Part shown: piece by piece, positions 17,821 through 27,548 of the stretch
Layout: each line of letters begins with the position of its first letter
How positions within the stretch are numbered: the first letter of the stretch is position 1
Source of the DNA: JADLHS01 sp039806955
GTDB lineage: Bacteria > Verrucomicrobiota > Verrucomicrobiia > Limisphaerales > JADLHS01
Direction: 5' to 3'
Assembly (NCBI GenBank): GCA_039806955.1
Contig: JBDHQI010000004.1
Span: 62,001-126,000, forward strand
DNA length: 64,000 nucleotides
The notes under the pieces: model-generated
Databases searched by the model: none
What the model saw: only the letters and a program-made list of their open reading frames with translations
What the model was told of the DNA's origin: nothing
Program-made: the position numbers and the translations under genes

Positions 17821-18870
17821 ATGCGTTTAGGTAAATCCATTGTTGGAACGGCGGTGCTGTGGTTGATTGCGATCACGGTGCTGCACGGCGCGTTGAACTT
17901 GCAGTGGTTCAAACGCAAACCTGCGGGAAGCGCCCGGGAGCGGCAATTGGGTGTGGGTTTTATTCCTGTCACCTGCCACCTGACCTGTCCGGTGACGGAT
18001 TACATCAATCGCAATGTTGAGGGACACGGTTTCTTCCAACCGCTGCGCTTCAGCGGATTTGCGGAACTGAAGGAGATGTTTCTCGGTCGCCCCGAGGAAA
18101 TGCCGGCCACGTTCATCCTCGCACCGATGGCCATCGCGTTGCGGGAACAGGGCGTGAAAATCAAGATCGTCCATTTGGGGCATCGTGACGGCACGGCGGT
18201 GGTGGTGCATAAGGATTCCAATATTTTTCACCCGGCGGATCTGCGCGGCAAGACCATTGCCATTCCGGGCCGGTATGCGAATCAAAAACTCATTTTGTAT
18301 CGCGAGTTGAAGAAGGTTGGCCTGACCTTCAACGATGTGACGATACTTGAGATGCCGCCGCCGGACATGCCCGCAGCACTGCAAACCCGTTCGGTGGATG
18401 CGATCACTTCCGGCGAGCCGTTCATGGGTCAGACCGAGTTGGACGGTTACGGTCGGGTTTTATTCCAGGCGAAAGATGCCTGGCCGGGTTTCATCTCCTG
18501 CGTGCTGGCGGTGCATGAAAGCGCCATTCAAACCCGGCGCGCCGAAATTCAACGACTCGTGGACGGCATTGCGTCCAGCGGCAAATGGATTGATCAGAGC
18601 CTGACCAATCGCCTGGACGCCGCCCAGTTCGTAGCTAAAAACTATTACAATCAGAACCCGCGTTTGCTCAGTTACGTACTCAGCAAGCCGCCGGATCGCG
18701 TGACCTACAGCCGGCTCCAACCGTTGCGGCCTGACTTTGAAGAGATCGAACGACTTGCCAAAGAAGCCGGCATGCTCAACGGCACGGCGCATTTCGATGA
18801 TTACGTGGACGACTCCTTCGCGCCCGATCCGGAAGCGATTCACGTTCCGTCCTTTCAGGTGAAGAAGTGA
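17821..18870 (+). CDS. NitT/TauT-type ABC transporter substrate-binding protein
   Basis: Periplasmic binding protein of an ABC importer, 349 residues from the ATG at 17821. An N-terminal hydrophobic anchor (about residues 6-27) has no clear lipobox. The bilobed domain resembles NMT1/SsuA proteins: G-V-G-F-I-P-V-T near residue 46, D-L-R-G-K-T-I-A-I-P-G near 141 and D-A-I-T-S-G-E-P near 194. An in-frame earlier start at 17755 adds residues unlike a signal peptide. The stop overlaps the permease start by four bases. The substrate (nitrate, sulfonate, thiamine precursor or other) is not determined. Confidence 0.88.
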   Translation: MRLGKSIVGTAVLWLIAITVLHGALNLQWFKRKPAGSARERQLGVGFIPVTCHLTCPVTDYINRNVEGHGFFQPLRFSGFAELKEMFLGRPEEMPATFILAPMAIALREQGVKIKIVHLGHRDGTAVVVHKDSNIFHPADLRGKTIAIPGRYANQKLILYRELKKVGLTFNDVTILEMPPPDMPAALQTRSVDAITSGEPFMGQTELDGYGRVLFQAKDAWPGFISCVLAVHESAIQTRRAEIQRLVDGIASSGKWIDQSLTNRLDAAQFVAKNYYNQNPRLLSYVLSKPPDRVTYSRLQPLRPDFEEIERLAKEAGMLNGTAHFDDYVDDSFAPDPEAIHVPSFQVKK

Positions 18871-19664
18871 GCACGAACCCCAATCGCACCGGAAATTCCG
18901 CCGTCTGGTTGGGCGCCCACGTCGGTTTGCCTGCCTTGGTGGTCATTGGTTTTCTGGTGGGCTGGCATCTGGCGGTACGCTGGTCGGGTAGTGATTTGTT
19001 TCCAACGCCGCTGGAAGTATTTTACGGGATCGTGGAATTGGCGCGCCACGGATTGCTGGTGAAATACATCGTTGCGTCGTTGTTTCGGGTGAGCTGGGGA
19101 TTTGGTTGCGCCGTGGCGGTGGGAATTCCGTTGGGGTTGACGCTGGGCTGGTTCCGTCCTGCGTTTCTGGCGATCAATCCCATGATCCAAATTTTACGTC
19201 CGATCTCGCCCATCGCCTGGATTCCAGTGGCCATTCTTTGGTTTGGGGTCAAGGATAGCGCGCCCATCTTTCTGATTTTTCTCGCCAGCGTTTTTCCCAT
19301 TACCGTTTCAGCCATGGCCGCCGTGCAGAACATGCAATCGGTTTATATCCGGGCGGCGCAGAATTTTGGGTTGCGCGGTTTCCGGTTGTTTCGCCGCGTC
19401 ATCTTTCCGGCGGCGCTGCCGCAAATCATCACCGGGGTACGCATCGCCTTGGGCGTGGCCTGGCTGGTGGTGGTGGCGGCGGAAATGATCGCCGTCAATT
19501 CGGGGCTGGGCTACCTCATCATTGACGCGCGCAATGCCGGCAAGCGTTACGATCTGGTGGTGGCGGGCATGGTCTTGATCGGGATCATCGGTCTGTTCCT
19601 GGATTTGTTGGTGCGACGTTTGGAAAAATTCGATGAAGTGCGGTGGGGATATGGACAACAGTGA
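18867..19664 (+). CDS. ABC transporter permease, NitT/TauT type
   Basis: Inner-membrane permease of 265 residues, starting at GTG in a GTGA overlap with the binding-protein gene. About six helices. The EAA loop is visible as R-A-A-Q-N-F-G-L-R-G-F-R-L-F-R-R-V-I-F-P-A-A-L-P near residues 155-178. The sequence resembles SsuC/TauC permeases. Confidence 0.92.
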   Translation: MSTNPNRTGNSAVWLGAHVGLPALVVIGFLVGWHLAVRWSGSDLFPTPLEVFYGIVELARHGLLVKYIVASLFRVSWGFGCAVAVGIPLGLTLGWFRPAFLAINPMIQILRPISPIAWIPVAILWFGVKDSAPIFLIFLASVFPITVSAMAAVQNMQSVYIRAAQNFGLRGFRLFRRVIFPAALPQIITGVRIALGVAWLVVVAAEMIAVNSGLGYLIIDARNAGKRYDLVVAGMVLIGIIGLFLDLLVRRLEKFDEVRWGYGQQ

Positions 19665-20475
19665 ACGGCTGATTCAGGTGCGCGATACGTGGATGTCTTT
19701 TCCCGGCAAGACGCCGGGGCAGCCGATCCACGTTTTGGAAAACGTGAATTTCGATATTCGGGCCGGCGAGTTCGTTTGTATTGTCGGGCCGTCCGGTTGT
19801 GGCAAATCCACACTGCTCAACATCCTCGGCGGGTTTCTCAAGGAAACGCGCGGCGTGGTGCGGGTGGAGGGCGAACTGGTGGCGGGGCCGGACCCGGGAC
19901 GCATCTTTGTCTTTCAGGAGAACGGCGTTTTTCCGTGGCTGACCGTGGAGCAGAATGCCGGCTTCGGTTTGCTATCCCGCTCCGAAACCGAACGCGCGGA
20001 GCGGGTGAAGCATTATCTACAGATGGTGGGTTTGACGGGTTTCGAAAAGGCGTACCCGCGTGAACTTTCCGGCGGAATGCGGCAGCGGGTGGAGATCGCC
20101 CGCGCTCTGGCGGCTGAAGCGCGCGTGCTTTACATGGACGAGCCGTTTGGCGCGCTGGATTTTTTAACCCGCCTCAAAATGCGCAACGACTTGATCCGCA
20201 TCTGGCAGGCCGAGCACAAGACCATCATTTTTGTCACGCACGACATTGAGGAAGCGGTGCAACTGGCGGATCGCGTTTTGGTGATGAGCCGGCGGCCAGC
20301 CACCGTGCAGGCGGAGGTGGTGGTTGACCTGCCACGTCCGCGTGATTTGGATGCGTCCGAGTATCTCGCCACGCGCGACCAGATTTTCTCCATCATGGGC
20401 ATGGACGCCTACGGGGACGAACGGGAGGTTTCGCTGCGCGCCCCGGCGCTGGCCAGCGAGGCGAGAGGCTTTTAG
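19651..20475 (+). CDS. ABC transporter ATP-binding protein, NitT/TauT type
   Basis: Nucleotide-binding subunit, 274 residues from ATG 19651, which has a GGTGGGG a few bases upstream; an ATG at 19633 is the alternative. Walker A is G-P-S-G-C-G-K-S-T near residue 43, the signature L-S-G-G-M-R-Q-R near 138 and Walker B V-L-Y-M-D-E-P near 159. It overlaps the end of the permease gene, completing a three-gene importer operon. Confidence 0.93.
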   Translation: MDNSERLIQVRDTWMSFPGKTPGQPIHVLENVNFDIRAGEFVCIVGPSGCGKSTLLNILGGFLKETRGVVRVEGELVAGPDPGRIFVFQENGVFPWLTVEQNAGFGLLSRSETERAERVKHYLQMVGLTGFEKAYPRELSGGMRQRVEIARALAAEARVLYMDEPFGALDFLTRLKMRNDLIRIWQAEHKTIIFVTHDIEEAVQLADRVLVMSRRPATVQAEVVVDLPRPRDLDASEYLATRDQIFSIMGMDAYGDEREVSLRAPALASEARGF

Positions 20476-20504
20476 ACCGTCGCGAGGGCGCGGGCGTGGC
20501 GGTA

Positions 20505-22004
20505 TCAAGCGCCGGCCAGCTTGCGCAGTTCGGTCTTCAAGATTTTTCCGGTGGCGTTCCGCGGCAGCGCGGGCATGACGGTGATGTGCCGCGGGATTTT
20601 GTAAGTGGCCAGCCGTTCGCGCAGAAATCCCACCAGCGCCGCTTCGTCCAGAGTGGTCCCGTCGGCGGTGGCCACGTAAGCGACCGGTTGTTCGCCCTTG
20701 CGCGCGTCGGTGACGCCGATGACCGCCGCCTCTTTCACGCCGGGAAATTGATAAATCACTTCCTCGACCTCACGTGGATAGACGTTGATGCCGTTGACGA
20801 GCAGCATGTCTTTCTTGCGATCCGTGATGAAGAAATAACCTTCGGCATCGCGATAGCCAATATCACCCGTCAACAGCCAGCCGTCCCGGAGTGCGCGCGC
20901 GGTTTCGGTGGGATTGTTCCAATAACCCAGCATGACGTTGCCACCGCGCACGCAGAGTTCACCAGTCGTGTTTGGTTCTAAAATGTGGCCCTCGTCGTCC
21001 TGAATTGTGAGTTCCAGATTGGGCAATGGCAGGCCGATCGAGCCGGGCTTGCGCACACCGTGCAGCGGGTTTTTCGACACCACCGGGCTTGCCTCACTCA
21101 GGCCGTAACCTTCAATCAACGGGATGTGGTGCTTCGCCTCGAAATCTTTCAACACTTGAACCGGCAACGGTGCCGCGCCGCTGACGCAAAGTCGGAAGGG
21201 CAGTTTGGCGGGCAACTGCGCATGGGTGAGGGTTCGATAAAACTGCGGGATGGCCGGTAAAACTGTGGCTTGGCGTTGATACATCTCCCGCAACATCTGT
21301 TGCGGTTGATTCAACGATTTGATCAACACCATGCTGCCGCCCACGAGCATTGGCAGCAACATGCCCACGGTCATCATGTAACTATGGAACAACGGTAAAA
21401 AGACGGCATAGCGATCAGATTCCATGGCCTCGAGTACCTTCTGACAACCCGCCACGTTGTGCAGCAGATTGCCGTGGGAAAGCATGGCGCCTTTGGGTTT
21501 TCCAGTGGTGCCGGAGGTGTAAATGATGACGGCCAGGTCCGATTCGGCACGTTGTCGAGCCGCGTCCGGCAGTGACAGAATTCCTTGCGGTGCTGGTTGC
21601 GTGAAGGCGGCCAGAGTTTCCACTTTGGCGATTTGCAAACCCGGACGACTTGCCGCCAGCGTTGCCGCCGCCCCCCCCAATTCTGCATCCGTAATCAGCA
21701 GGTCAATACCCGCGTCTGCGAGAATGAAGCTGACTTCGGCGGGTTTCAGAAAGTTATTGACCGGGACCACGGCGGCGCCGGTCACGAGAATGCCAAAATA
21801 CGAGGGAACAAACTCGGGCCGGTTTTTCAGCCAGAGCGCCACACGGTCGCCGGGTTTGACGCCGAATTTCCCGGTCAATTCTGTCGCCACAGCCAGCGCT
21901 TGGGCCCAGATTGCGCCAAAGGTGAATTCGCTGGTGTCCCAGTAAATCGCGATTTTGTTGGAGCGCGTTTGCACGGATTGGGCGAAGGCCTCAGATAAAT
22001 TCAT
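20505..22004 (-). CDS. AMP-forming acyl-CoA synthetase (long-chain fatty acid CoA ligase type)
   Basis: Adenylate-forming enzyme that activates a carboxylic acid, probably a fatty acid, with ATP and CoA. 499 residues. The P-loop-like motif I-Y-T-S-G-T-T-G-K-P-K-G is at about residues 160-171, Y-G-L-S-E-A-S-P near 297 and the hinge T-G-D-I-G-Y-R-D near 377-384. The catalytic lysine near the C-terminus is in G-K-I-L-K. Transcribed away from rnd. Confidence 0.93.
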   Translation of the reverse strand: MNLSEAFAQSVQTRSNKIAIYWDTSEFTFGAIWAQALAVATELTGKFGVKPGDRVALWLKNRPEFVPSYFGILVTGAAVVPVNNFLKPAEVSFILADAGIDLLITDAELGGAAATLAASRPGLQIAKVETLAAFTQPAPQGILSLPDAARQRAESDLAVIIYTSGTTGKPKGAMLSHGNLLHNVAGCQKVLEAMESDRYAVFLPLFHSYMMTVGMLLPMLVGGSMVLIKSLNQPQQMLREMYQRQATVLPAIPQFYRTLTHAQLPAKLPFRLCVSGAAPLPVQVLKDFEAKHHIPLIEGYGLSEASPVVSKNPLHGVRKPGSIGLPLPNLELTIQDDEGHILEPNTTGELCVRGGNVMLGYWNNPTETARALRDGWLLTGDIGYRDAEGYFFITDRKKDMLLVNGINVYPREVEEVIYQFPGVKEAAVIGVTDARKGEQPVAYVATADGTTLDEAALVGFLRERLATYKIPRHITVMPALPRNATGKILKTELRKLAGA

Positions 22005-22142
22005 GGGCGAAACTGTAAACTTTTTGGCCGTCGGTCTGCAAGGTTGCTTGAGGGGAAACGACGGATTGGGCGGCGGATTTCTGATCCGGCTTTGGAAAAC
22101 GATTTTGACTTTGAGGGCGTCTTTCGCCTTTTATGGCGCGGC

Positions 22143-23204
22143 GTGATTGATACGGAAGAGAAGTTGGCGGGGCTGGTGCCGGTGCTTCGGGCGGCGGATT
22201 GGCTGGCGGTGGACACTGAGGCGGACAGTTTACACGCTTATCCGGAAAAAATTTGCCTGATCCAAATCACGACCGGCATCGGAGACCGCTTGATTGATCC
22301 GCTGGCCGTCGGGGACCTCAGCCCCTTGCTTCAGGCGCTGGCCGGGCATCAACTCATCATGCACGCGGCGGATTATGACATGCGGTTACTCTACAAGCAT
22401 CACGCGTTCAAACCCGACACGATTTTTGACACGATGCTGGCGGCGCGGTTGCTTGGCTATCGCGAGTTTGGGCTTGGCGCGTTGGTGGAACAAATCCTGG
22501 GCATCAAACTGGACAAAGGGCCGCAAAAAGCGGATTGGGCGCGGCGGCCGTTGACCGAGCGCATGATCACTTACGCGCTCAACGACACGCACCACCTCAA
22601 GCTACTGGCGAACCATTTGACTCGCGCGTTGACCGAGAAACACCGGCTCGACTGGCATCGCGAATGGTGCGCGCGTTTGATCGAAGAATGTACGCGGCCG
22701 TCTGAAGAGGACCCCGATCGCGTGTGGCGGATCAAGGGCGCGCATACGTTGAATCGCGCCGGTCTGGCGGTGTTGCGAGCGTTATGGCACTGGCGCGAAG
22801 GGGAGGCGCTCAGGGCCAATCGCCCCCCATTCTTTATTCTTGCGCACGAGAAGTTGATTGCCCTGGCAGAAGCGGCGGCGACTCAGCAGCCCTTGGAGTT
22901 GGTATTTCCGCGCCATCTTTCACCACGGCGTCGGGAGGGGATTGGCAAAATCGTTCACGCTGCGCTCAAGCAGTCACCCGACGCGTTTCCACAAATTTTG
23001 CGCAACCGCACGCGGCGTCCGTCCGAGGCCGAGCGGCGCCGTTATCAGGAATTGGAAGCGCGGCGCGATCGGGCGGCGCAGGCCTTGGGGCTGGAAGCTT
23101 CAATTGTCGTCAATCGCACCGTGCTGGGAGAATTGGCGCGCGACTGGGATCAGCACGCGCCGCGATTGATGAACTGGCAGCGCGCGCTGTTGGATCACGC
23201 CTGA
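22143..23204 (+). CDS. rnd: Ribonuclease D
   Basis: 3'-5' exoribonuclease for tRNA 3' maturation and structured RNA. From the GTG at 22143 (353 residues) the N-terminus M-I-D-T-E-E-K-L-A matches the start of known RNase D; a TTG at 22044 would add 33 unrelated residues. The DEDD motifs are D-T-E-A-D-S near residue 24, H-A-A-D-Y-D near 78 and the Y-A-L-N-D-T-H-H block near 144-151. An HRDC domain follows (about 205-280). The last 10 bases overlap the convergent lnt gene. Confidence 0.93.
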   Translation: MIDTEEKLAGLVPVLRAADWLAVDTEADSLHAYPEKICLIQITTGIGDRLIDPLAVGDLSPLLQALAGHQLIMHAADYDMRLLYKHHAFKPDTIFDTMLAARLLGYREFGLGALVEQILGIKLDKGPQKADWARRPLTERMITYALNDTHHLKLLANHLTRALTEKHRLDWHREWCARLIEECTRPSEEDPDRVWRIKGAHTLNRAGLAVLRALWHWREGEALRANRPPFFILAHEKLIALAEAAATQQPLELVFPRHLSPRRREGIGKIVHAALKQSPDAFPQILRNRTRRPSEAERRRYQELEARRDRAAQALGLEASIVVNRTVLGELARDWDQHAPRLMNWQRALLDHA

Positions 23205-24856
23205 CGTCTCTTGCGGAATGGTTTGAAACGCTCCAAGAGCAAGATTCCACACCACGCCACGCAGCTCCAACCGAAGCGGTCGCCGACGGCGTTGTAAAGC
23301 GTAGGAGCGCGTTTAGCCGCCGGCGCGTAAGTGACCCGCCAATGGGCAAACCCCGGGCCGTATTCGCTGCCTTCCGCATCTTGAAAAACTTCGCGCATCC
23401 GTCCCGCCGCGTCGAACCAGCACGTTACTCCGTTGTTACAGGCCCGCAGCAGCGGCACGCCGTTTTCCACCGCGCGAAAGGCTGCGCTAGCCGCCTGCTG
23501 CCATTGCGCCGCGCCGGCGCCGAACCAGCCGTCGTTGGTCAGGTTCACCAGTAAATCGGTCTCTGCATTCACGTGTTCACGGACGTGGTGAGGAAAGACG
23601 TCCTCAAAGCAGATCAACGGCGCAATGTGGGTGCGCGACGGGGCGACTGGTTCGGTTTCCGGATCGGGAGGATCCTCATAGTCGGAAGCATTGTGCGTGG
23701 CAAAGGGGCGTTCCAAAATAAATTGTGTCACTTCCTGTCCGGAGGTGTAGGTGCCGGTGATGGGCGTGAACCACTTTACGAACGGCAGGTAATCCATCAA
23801 GGGAACGTATTCGCCGAATATCACGAGCTGGCGTTTGTGATAACTGCCGATGAATGCGCCCGCCGGGTTCAACCACAGGGCGGAATTGAAGACGTCCCAG
23901 GCGTTGCTGCTCGTCGTCTGGCCGGGCTTCGGTCGGACTTCATCCGCGCTGAACAGCATCCAGACGTGGCGTTGCCGCACCAGGTTTGTGATGGCGGCAA
24001 ACGTGTCGAGGTCCAGCTCGGGCACTGCGGCTTCGGGCCAGAGCAGCAGGTCGGTTTTGTTCGTCAGCGCAGTTTTTGTTAATGACACTAAGTGGTCAAA
24101 ACGCGCCGAGTTTTCGTCCGGATTCCAAATCATGGTCTGCGGCACGGACGGTTGAACCATTGTGACTCGCAGCGCCATTTCCTCGGCCGGCATTTGGTGA
24201 AGCCGGGATAACCCTTGATTGAAGACGACGATGACGACGATCAGGGGGAAGATGATTTCGCCCAACCAGATGTAACGCGTGGTGGGATTGCGCAGCAATG
24301 TCCCCACACTGGAATACAACGCCAGTGCCATCCACACGACAAGAAAGGAAACTCCGTAAACACCAGTGACGGCGGCGATTTGGATGAGCGGCGTCAATTC
24401 CCATTGCGCCGCGCCCAGCGGCAACCAGGGAAAACCGCTGAACAAGCGGGAGCGAATCATTTCCAATGCCACCCACGCCGCGGCGCCGCTCAGACACCAG
24501 AAGCAACGCCACAACCAGGTGCCGCGTCCGATCCGCCCCGTCAGAAACCAAACCCAGGTGGCCGGGTAGATCGCCAGAAAAGCGGATAACGCCACCCAGC
24601 CGAGTATGGGAAAGCCGGTGACGGGAATCGCCAGTAACCAGCCCAGTGTCGTCAGCCAGAATATCAAGCCGCTGAAATAGCCAATGCGCCAGGCCGCGCC
24701 CGGAGTCAACCCATGCGCACTGGCCAACAGCAATGCCGGACCGACCCAGGCCGCCCCGGCCAAATTGAACTTGGGAAAAGCGAGAGCCAGCACCACTCCC
24801 GCCAGCACGGCGAGCAGATGGCGATGGAATTTTCTAATCAATGCCAAGACCTTCAA
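23195..24856 (-). CDS. lnt: Apolipoprotein N-acyltransferase
   Basis: Inner-membrane enzyme that adds the third acyl chain to lipoproteins. 553 residues. About seven N-terminal helices (about residues 10-225) are followed by a nitrilase-type periplasmic domain. The catalytic triad candidates are Glu in L-L-W-P-E-A-A near 274, Lys in Y-H-K-R-Q-L-V near 345 and Cys in I-C-F-E-D near 425. It lies downstream of argF on the same strand. Its presence fits a double-membrane cell with mature lipoproteins. Confidence 0.94.
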   Translation of the reverse strand: MKVLALIRKFHRHLLAVLAGVVLALAFPKFNLAGAAWVGPALLLASAHGLTPGAAWRIGYFSGLIFWLTTLGWLLAIPVTGFPILGWVALSAFLAIYPATWVWFLTGRIGRGTWLWRCFWCLSGAAAWVALEMIRSRLFSGFPWLPLGAAQWELTPLIQIAAVTGVYGVSFLVVWMALALYSSVGTLLRNPTTRYIWLGEIIFPLIVVIVVFNQGLSRLHQMPAEEMALRVTMVQPSVPQTMIWNPDENSARFDHLVSLTKTALTNKTDLLLWPEAAVPELDLDTFAAITNLVRQRHVWMLFSADEVRPKPGQTTSSNAWDVFNSALWLNPAGAFIGSYHKRQLVIFGEYVPLMDYLPFVKWFTPITGTYTSGQEVTQFILERPFATHNASDYEDPPDPETEPVAPSRTHIAPLICFEDVFPHHVREHVNAETDLLVNLTNDGWFGAGAAQWQQAASAAFRAVENGVPLLRACNNGVTCWFDAAGRMREVFQDAEGSEYGPGFAHWRVTYAPAAKRAPTLYNAVGDRFGWSCVAWCGILLLERFKPFRKRRQA

Positions 24857-25002
24857 TCACTTGAGCTTGCGCGAATTGAGGTATCCAACGCAAGCCGCCG
24901 GAATCGGAAAGAGTCGTGGCGAATGGCATTAGCCGGATGTTTTGGCGATAACAAAGCTGAACTACGAGGCGACGCAACCGTCGTCCGCGTCGTTCCACCG
25001 AT

Positions 25003-25899
25003 TCAACTGACAGCCCACTTGAGTACGGCTTTTTGGGCGTGCAGACGGTTCTCGGCTTGAGTGAAAATCGTGTCGGCGTGCGCTTCAAAAGTTTCGTCGT
25101 CAATTTCCTTGCCGCGATAGGCGGGGAGGCAGTGCATGACGAGGGCGCCGGGCTGGGCGAGTTTGACCAGGGCGCGATTGATCTGATAATGTTTCAGCAC
25201 TTTCGTGCGGGCAGCGGCTTCGGCTTCTTTGCCCATGGAAACCCAGACGTCGGTGTAAAGCACATCAGCGTTACGCGCGGCGGCTCGCAGATCAGTCGTG
25301 CAAATAATATTTCCCCCCGCGCGCTTTAGCAGTGTCGGACTGGGCTGAAATTTTTTAGGCGCGGCGATGCGCAGTTCGAACCCAAGTTTGGCTGCGGCAA
25401 AAATCCAGGAGATAGGCACGTTGCACGCACCATCACCGACAAAGGTGACGATCAAGCCGCGCAGTGATTTGCGCTTTTCCAGAATCGTTTGCAGATCGGC
25501 GAGGATCTGGCACGGATGTTCCTGATCCGTCAGCGCGTTGATGGTGGGAATTTTGGCGTGGCGCGCGAAGTCTTCCACGTCCGTCTGGGCGAAGGTGCGA
25601 AAAATCGCGCCGTGGATCATGCGGCCCATGACGCGGGCGGTATCTTTGATGGGTTCGCCGCGCCCCATTTGAATATCCAAGGTGTTGAGAAACATTGGGC
25701 GCCCGCCAAGTTCGCTGACTCCGACCTCGAAGGAAACCCGCGTCCGGGTCGAGGCTTTGGCAAAAATTAGCGCCCAAGTCTGGCCGGTCAGTGGCTTGGC
25801 GTGATGATGGCCGCGGGTGCGTTTCATCACGACGGCATCGGCGAGAATTGCGTTTATGTCGCGCAGCGAAAGCTGCTCAATGCTTAACAAATGTTTCAC
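25003..25899 (-). CDS. argF: Ornithine carbamoyltransferase
   Basis: Forms citrulline from ornithine and carbamoyl phosphate in arginine synthesis. 298 residues, near the usual 300-315. The carbamoyl-phosphate motif S-T-R-T-R is near residue 51, H-P-C-Q near 128, and the ornithine-binding H-C-L-P motif near 255. It follows argD by 160 bases on the same strand; together they form an arginine cluster. Confidence 0.96.
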   Translation of the reverse strand: MKHLLSIEQLSLRDINAILADAVVMKRTRGHHHAKPLTGQTWALIFAKASTRTRVSFEVGVSELGGRPMFLNTLDIQMGRGEPIKDTARVMGRMIHGAIFRTFAQTDVEDFARHAKIPTINALTDQEHPCQILADLQTILEKRKSLRGLIVTFVGDGACNVPISWIFAAAKLGFELRIAAPKKFQPSPTLLKRAGGNIICTTDLRAAARNADVLYTDVWVSMGKEAEAAARTKVLKHYQINRALVKLAQPGALVMHCLPAYRGKEIDDETFEAHADTIFTQAENRLHAQKAVLKWAVS

Positions 25900-26059
25900 G
25901 TTCTTTGGTAATCAAGGCGTGTAGCCCGGTCTTAATCAGTCAGAAACAATACTTTATAGTGGCGAGTGGCCGCAGATTCAAGTTTGGTGAAGCTTGAGCG
26001 GCATTTCATTAAAACGGTTTGCGCTGTTTTTAACGCTGAAATGGACGCTCGCGAATCCC

Positions 26060-27349
26060 CTATGCGTCAAGCGCGGCGGCAACCTTGGCGATAATCGCCA
26101 GTCCCTCTTCCGCGTCTGCCTTGGATAAATTCAGCGCCGGAAGAATCCGCAGCACGCGCGTGCCGGCGGGAATCAACAGCAGGCCGGCCTCCTGCATTTT
26201 CGCGGTCATCACGGCGGCGGGCGTTTTCCCGGCGACGTTGAGTCCCGGAACGTCGGCAGCGAGTTCCAGTCCCAGGATCAAGCCAAAACCCCGGACGCCG
26301 TGAAACAGTTGAGGGTGTTGCTGGATGATTTTTTGCAGACCAGCGGTGAGGAACTCACCCATGCGTCGGGCGTTGTCTGCGAGCTTTTCGTTTTCAATGA
26401 CGGACAAAATTTTAAGCGCCACGGCGCAGGCCAGGGGAGAGCCGCCGTAAGTCGTGGCGTGCGTTCCGGGACTGAGCAGATCCGCGTACGGTGCGCGCGC
26501 CCAAAACGCGCCGATGGGAAATCCGCCGCCGAGCGATTTGGCCATGGAGACGCCATCGGGCAAAAATTTTTCACCGCCTGGTGTGTTTTCTAAAATCCGT
26601 TGAAAACTTTGAAAACGGCCGCTCCGAAAATGGCCGCTTTGTACACAATCCAAAAGCAGGAGCAGTTTCTTCTCGTCGCACAACGCGCGCAGTCCGAGCA
26701 GATATTCCGCCGTCGCGGGGGACACTCCACCTTCGCCTTGAACGTCCTCCACCAAAATGGCGGCCGTGGCCGGTGAGAGCGCTGCGCGCATCGCGGCCAG
26801 ATCGTTGTAGGGCACCTGGCGGAAACCCGCGACCATGGGTTCAAACCCTTTTTTCACCTTGTCTTGTCCGGTCGCGGCGATGCCCGCCAGTGTGCGACCG
26901 TGGAAGGAGTTGACCGTCGTGAGGATTTCAAACCGGCCTTCGTCGTGACCGAATTTTCGCGCGAGCTTGAACAAGCCTTCATTGGCCTCGCCGCCGCTAT
27001 TGGCGAAGAAACATTTCCCCGGACCAATCAATTGAACCAGCGCCTGGGCCAGTCGCCCTTGAGGTTCGGTATAATAGAGATTTGAAACGTGAATGAGTCG
27101 GCGTGCCTGCTCGGTGAGCGCCTCCACCATGGCCGGATGCGCGTGGCCCAATGAGCAGACGGCAATGCCGCCGCCGAGATCGAGATAGCGGCGGCCGCTG
27201 ACATCGTAAACGTGGCTGCCACTGCCGTGACTCAGGGTGAGATCGAGCCGGCCATAACTCGGAATGACGTTCTGGTTGAATAGCTCGCGAATTTTTGCGT
27301 CTGTGGTGTTATGGGAAATCGGGTGAGATGGAAGAGCAGTTTCGTTCAT
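26060..27349 (-). CDS. argD: Acetylornithine aminotransferase
   Basis: Class III PLP-dependent aminotransferase that makes N-acetylornithine. 429 residues. Visible features are N-S-G-G-E-A-N-E near 117, S-F-H-G-R-T near 148 and the PLP lysine in S-M-A-K-S-L-G-G-G near 268-276. The pairing with argF supports argD over other class III aminotransferases. Divergent from the cupredoxin-like gene. Confidence 0.93.
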   Translation of the reverse strand: MNETALPSHPISHNTTDAKIRELFNQNVIPSYGRLDLTLSHGSGSHVYDVSGRRYLDLGGGIAVCSLGHAHPAMVEALTEQARRLIHVSNLYYTEPQGRLAQALVQLIGPGKCFFANSGGEANEGLFKLARKFGHDEGRFEILTTVNSFHGRTLAGIAATGQDKVKKGFEPMVAGFRQVPYNDLAAMRAALSPATAAILVEDVQGEGGVSPATAEYLLGLRALCDEKKLLLLLDCVQSGHFRSGRFQSFQRILENTPGGEKFLPDGVSMAKSLGGGFPIGAFWARAPYADLLSPGTHATTYGGSPLACAVALKILSVIENEKLADNARRMGEFLTAGLQKIIQQHPQLFHGVRGFGLILGLELAADVPGLNVAGKTPAAVMTAKMQEAGLLLIPAGTRVLRILPALNLSKADAEEGLAIIAKVAAALDA

Positions 27350-27548
27350 GCTGGATCAGCGATAAAAGTTGGATGTTCAGGGATTATTACCGGTCAGGAA
27401 AAGCGAAATCAGCGATTGAATTATCGGGTCAATTAGCTGGTATCAAAACTAAAATGAGCTTGAATGAATATAGATTCGAATACTTGCCTGAAATCCCATC
27501 GGTTGATAAGATGCCCTGTTGGTTTTAGAAATACCAGAACTTAAAAAT

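Noticed and set aside
27295..27528. 77-codon plus-strand frame upstream of the cupredoxin gene
   Set aside because: Overlaps the argD start on the other strand and ends in the leader of the cupredoxin-like gene; no family features.
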